Shown: piece after piece, positions 62,082-64,000 of the stretch | Position numbering within the stretch: position 1 is the stretch's first letter | Layout: every line of letters starts with the position of its first letter | Source of the DNA: Pelagibacteraceae bacterium AG-349-L17 | GTDB taxonomy: Bacteria; Pseudomonadota; Alphaproteobacteria; Pelagibacterales; Pelagibacteraceae | Assembly: GCA_003278805.1 (NCBI GenBank) | Contig: QCDC01000007.1 | Span: forward strand, 1-64,000 | Reading direction: 5' to 3' | Length of the DNA: 64,000 nt | The notes under the pieces: model-generated | Seen by the model: only the letters and a program-made list of their open reading frames with translations | The model's database searches: none | Told to the model about the DNA's origin: nothing | Made by a program: the position numbers and the translations under genes

Positions 62082-62875
62082 ATAAATTTTTTCATTTGGT
62101 TAAGTGGTTTTAATTTAAGCCCATTTGCAATTAAATTCTTTCTAATTGATTTTGCAGTAGACAATGAACTTTCATTGTCTCCATGTATACACACAGAGTC
62201 TATTTCACAAGGTATCTGCTTTCCACTGTGACAATTAAGTGACTGATTTTTAACCATATTAAATACGTGTTTTTTAGCTTCTTCTGGATCAGTTATAAGA
62301 GCGTGTGGTTTTTTTCTAGAAACCAAATTACCATCATCCTCGTAATTCCTGTCAGCAAATATTTCACAAGCTATGCGCATGTTTAGTTTTTTGGCTGCTT
62401 CTTCCATTTTAGATCCTGTAGGAACCAAATAAATTAAATCTTTATCAATTTCGTTAATAGCTTTTGCTAAAATAGTAGCTAAATCTATATCCTCACAAGC
62501 CATATTGTTTAAAGCACCGTGTGGTTTTATGTGAGTAACATTCTCCCCATGATCTTGAGCAATTTTTTGAAGAATTTCATATTGATCAATAATTAATTGC
62601 CTTACCTCATTAGGTGCAAGATTCATTCTTTGTCTTCCAAAATTTTCAGGGTCATTAAATGAAGGATGCGCTCCAATACTAACACCATTTTTTTTTGAAA
62701 TTTGAACTACTTGATTCATTGACTCATTATCACCTGCATGATAACCACATGCAACATTTGCAGAATTAACAATTTCTAGTAAATCTGGATCATACTTATT
62801 TGAATGATGTTTTGATTTTTCACCTAAATCGCAATTTATATTAATTTCCATAGTCTCTAATGTTAAGTATAACAT
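62078..62875 (-). CDS. pxpA: 5-oxoprolinase subunit A (LamB/YcsF family)
   Basis: ININCDLGEK, SANVACGYHAGDNESM, GVSIGAHPSFNDPENFGRQRM, HIKPHGALNNMA. Confidence 0.95.
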   Translation of the reverse strand: MLYLTLETMEININCDLGEKSKHHSNKYDPDLLEIVNSANVACGYHAGDNESMNQVVQISKKNGVSIGAHPSFNDPENFGRQRMNLAPNEVRQLIIDQYEILQKIAQDHGENVTHIKPHGALNNMACEDIDLATILAKAINEIDKDLIYLVPTGSKMEEAAKKLNMRIACEIFADRNYEDDGNLVSRKKPHALITDPEEAKKHVFNMVKNQSLNCHSGKQIPCEIDSVCIHGDNESSLSTAKSIRKNLIANGLKLKPLNQMKKFI

Positions 62876-62878
62876 GAC

Positions 62879-63556
62879 ATGATAAAAAATATATCAAATC
62901 TTGGTGATGCAGCTTTATACTGTGATTTTGGTAATGAAGTAAATAAATCAATTAATTCACAAGTTATAAAATATTTTAAAACGATTAAAGAAAAAAAATA
63001 TAAAGGGATAAATAATTTAACACCTTCTTATAATAAATTAATTATTTCTTATGATCTAAAAAAAACAAATTTTAAAGAAGTAAAAAATTATATCGAAAAT
63101 ATAAATGCTGAAGACTCAATAGATGTAAATTCTAAAAGATTAGAAATACCAGTTTGTTGTCATGGAAATTTCTCAATAGACATTAAAAGATTGGAAGAAA
63201 TATTAAAATTAAGTAGAGAAAAAATTTTAGAGAATTTTTTAAATAAGGAATATTTTTGCTACATGACAGGGTTTATTGCTGGTATGCCTTTTCTTGGTGA
63301 CTTAGATGAGAATTTGAGAGCTCAACGTTTGGAAACTCCAAGAGTAAAAGTGCCCAAAGGATCTGTTGCGTTAACTGAACAATTTGCAAATATTTATACA
63401 TTCGAAAGTCCAGGGGGATGGAATATTTTAGGAAATACGCCTTTGGATGTTTTTGATAGTTCAAAAGAAGACAAACCAAATCTAATTAACCCAGGAGATA
63501 CAGTAGTTTTTAAGGAAATTACTTTAGATCAGTATATAAATTATAATGAGCAATAA
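62879..63556 (+). CDS. pxpB: 5-oxoprolinase subunit B (KipI/allophanate hydrolase subunit 1 family)
   Basis: FIAGMPFLGDLDENLRAQRLETPRVKVPKGSVALTEQFANIYTFESPGGWNILGNTPLDVFD. Confidence 0.95.
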   Translation: MIKNISNLGDAALYCDFGNEVNKSINSQVIKYFKTIKEKKYKGINNLTPSYNKLIISYDLKKTNFKEVKNYIENINAEDSIDVNSKRLEIPVCCHGNFSIDIKRLEEILKLSREKILENFLNKEYFCYMTGFIAGMPFLGDLDENLRAQRLETPRVKVPKGSVALTEQFANIYTFESPGGWNILGNTPLDVFDSSKEDKPNLINPGDTVVFKEITLDQYINYNEQ

Positions 63557-64000
63557 TTATTTAGATATAATCAGACCTGGAATTAATACTACCTTTCAAG
63601 ACAAAGGTAGGGATCATCTTTATCATATTGGTATTCCGTTTAGTGGTGCTATGGATAATAGAAATTACCTAATAGCTAATAAACTTGTTAATAATAATTT
63701 AGACTCTGCAGTGATAGAGTTTGCATATCAAGGTCCTCATATAAAATATTCAGGAGAAAAAATTAATTGTGCCATCACTGGAGATGTAATTTTTTCAATT
63801 AAAAAAAAAGATACAGAAATTGAGGGCAAATGTTACGAAAGTTATGAAATTGAAAATGGAGATGAGATAAATATCATATCTACAAATAAATCAGTTTATG
63901 GATATTTAGCATTAGGTGGAGAGTTTGATTTAAAATTTCAATGGAATAGTTGTTCTGTAAATACAAAAGCAAATATTGGATCTAATGATGGAAAAAAATT
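63546..64000 (+). CDS. pxpC: 5-oxoprolinase subunit C (KipA/allophanate hydrolase subunit 2 family), truncated by window edge
   Basis: Manual translation MSNNYLDIIRPGINTTFQDKGRDHLYHIGIPFSGAMDNRNYLIANKLVNN... Confidence 0.93.
   Translation, partial: MSNNYLDIIRPGINTTFQDKGRDHLYHIGIPFSGAMDNRNYLIANKLVNNNLDSAVIEFAYQGPHIKYSGEKINCAITGDVIFSIKKKDTEIEGKCYESYEIENGDEINIISTNKSVYGYLALGGEFDLKFQWNSCSVNTKANIGSNDGKK

Overview
This is a 64-kb, very AT-rich, densely packed bacterial chromosome window. Gene content and style (tiny intergenic gaps, convergent gene overlaps, permuted two-piece tmRNA, many ABC amino-acid transporters, ThyX) fit a streamlined marine alphaproteobacterium of the SAR11/Pelagibacterales type; this taxonomy is an inference from style, not a search. 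Most of the window is core metabolism: tsaC (partial), xseB-ispA-dxs, aroC, pdxH, polyprenyl synthase, glyQS, ppdK, thyX, mrp, hflKC-degP, miaA, ilvBHC, a dipeptide ABC system, leuA, mreBCD-mrdAB, two LIV-type ABC systems, azlCD, csiD/glaH, a proC-like gene and pxpABC. The most interesting region is about 12.8-16.3 kb. A circularly permuted two-piece tmRNA gene lies on the minus strand (encoded tag ANESYALAA). Next to it is a small accessory segment (GNAT, methyltransferase, PD-(D/E)XK-like protein, orphan ORFs, microproteins) bounded by repeats of the tmRNA coding-piece 3' end (GTTCTGTTGCCAG) and by phased TTCAATGTA repeats. This looks like stacked integrations at tmRNA whose integrase is no longer present. 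Other items worth a look are a hairpin/leader-ORF structure in front of a LysE-family gene, a secreted orphan inside a Liv operon, a 23-aa microprotein coupled to an MFS gene, and a 13-bp perfect hairpin between a substrate-binding protein and its permeases. All calls come from reading the sequence; no database search was run.
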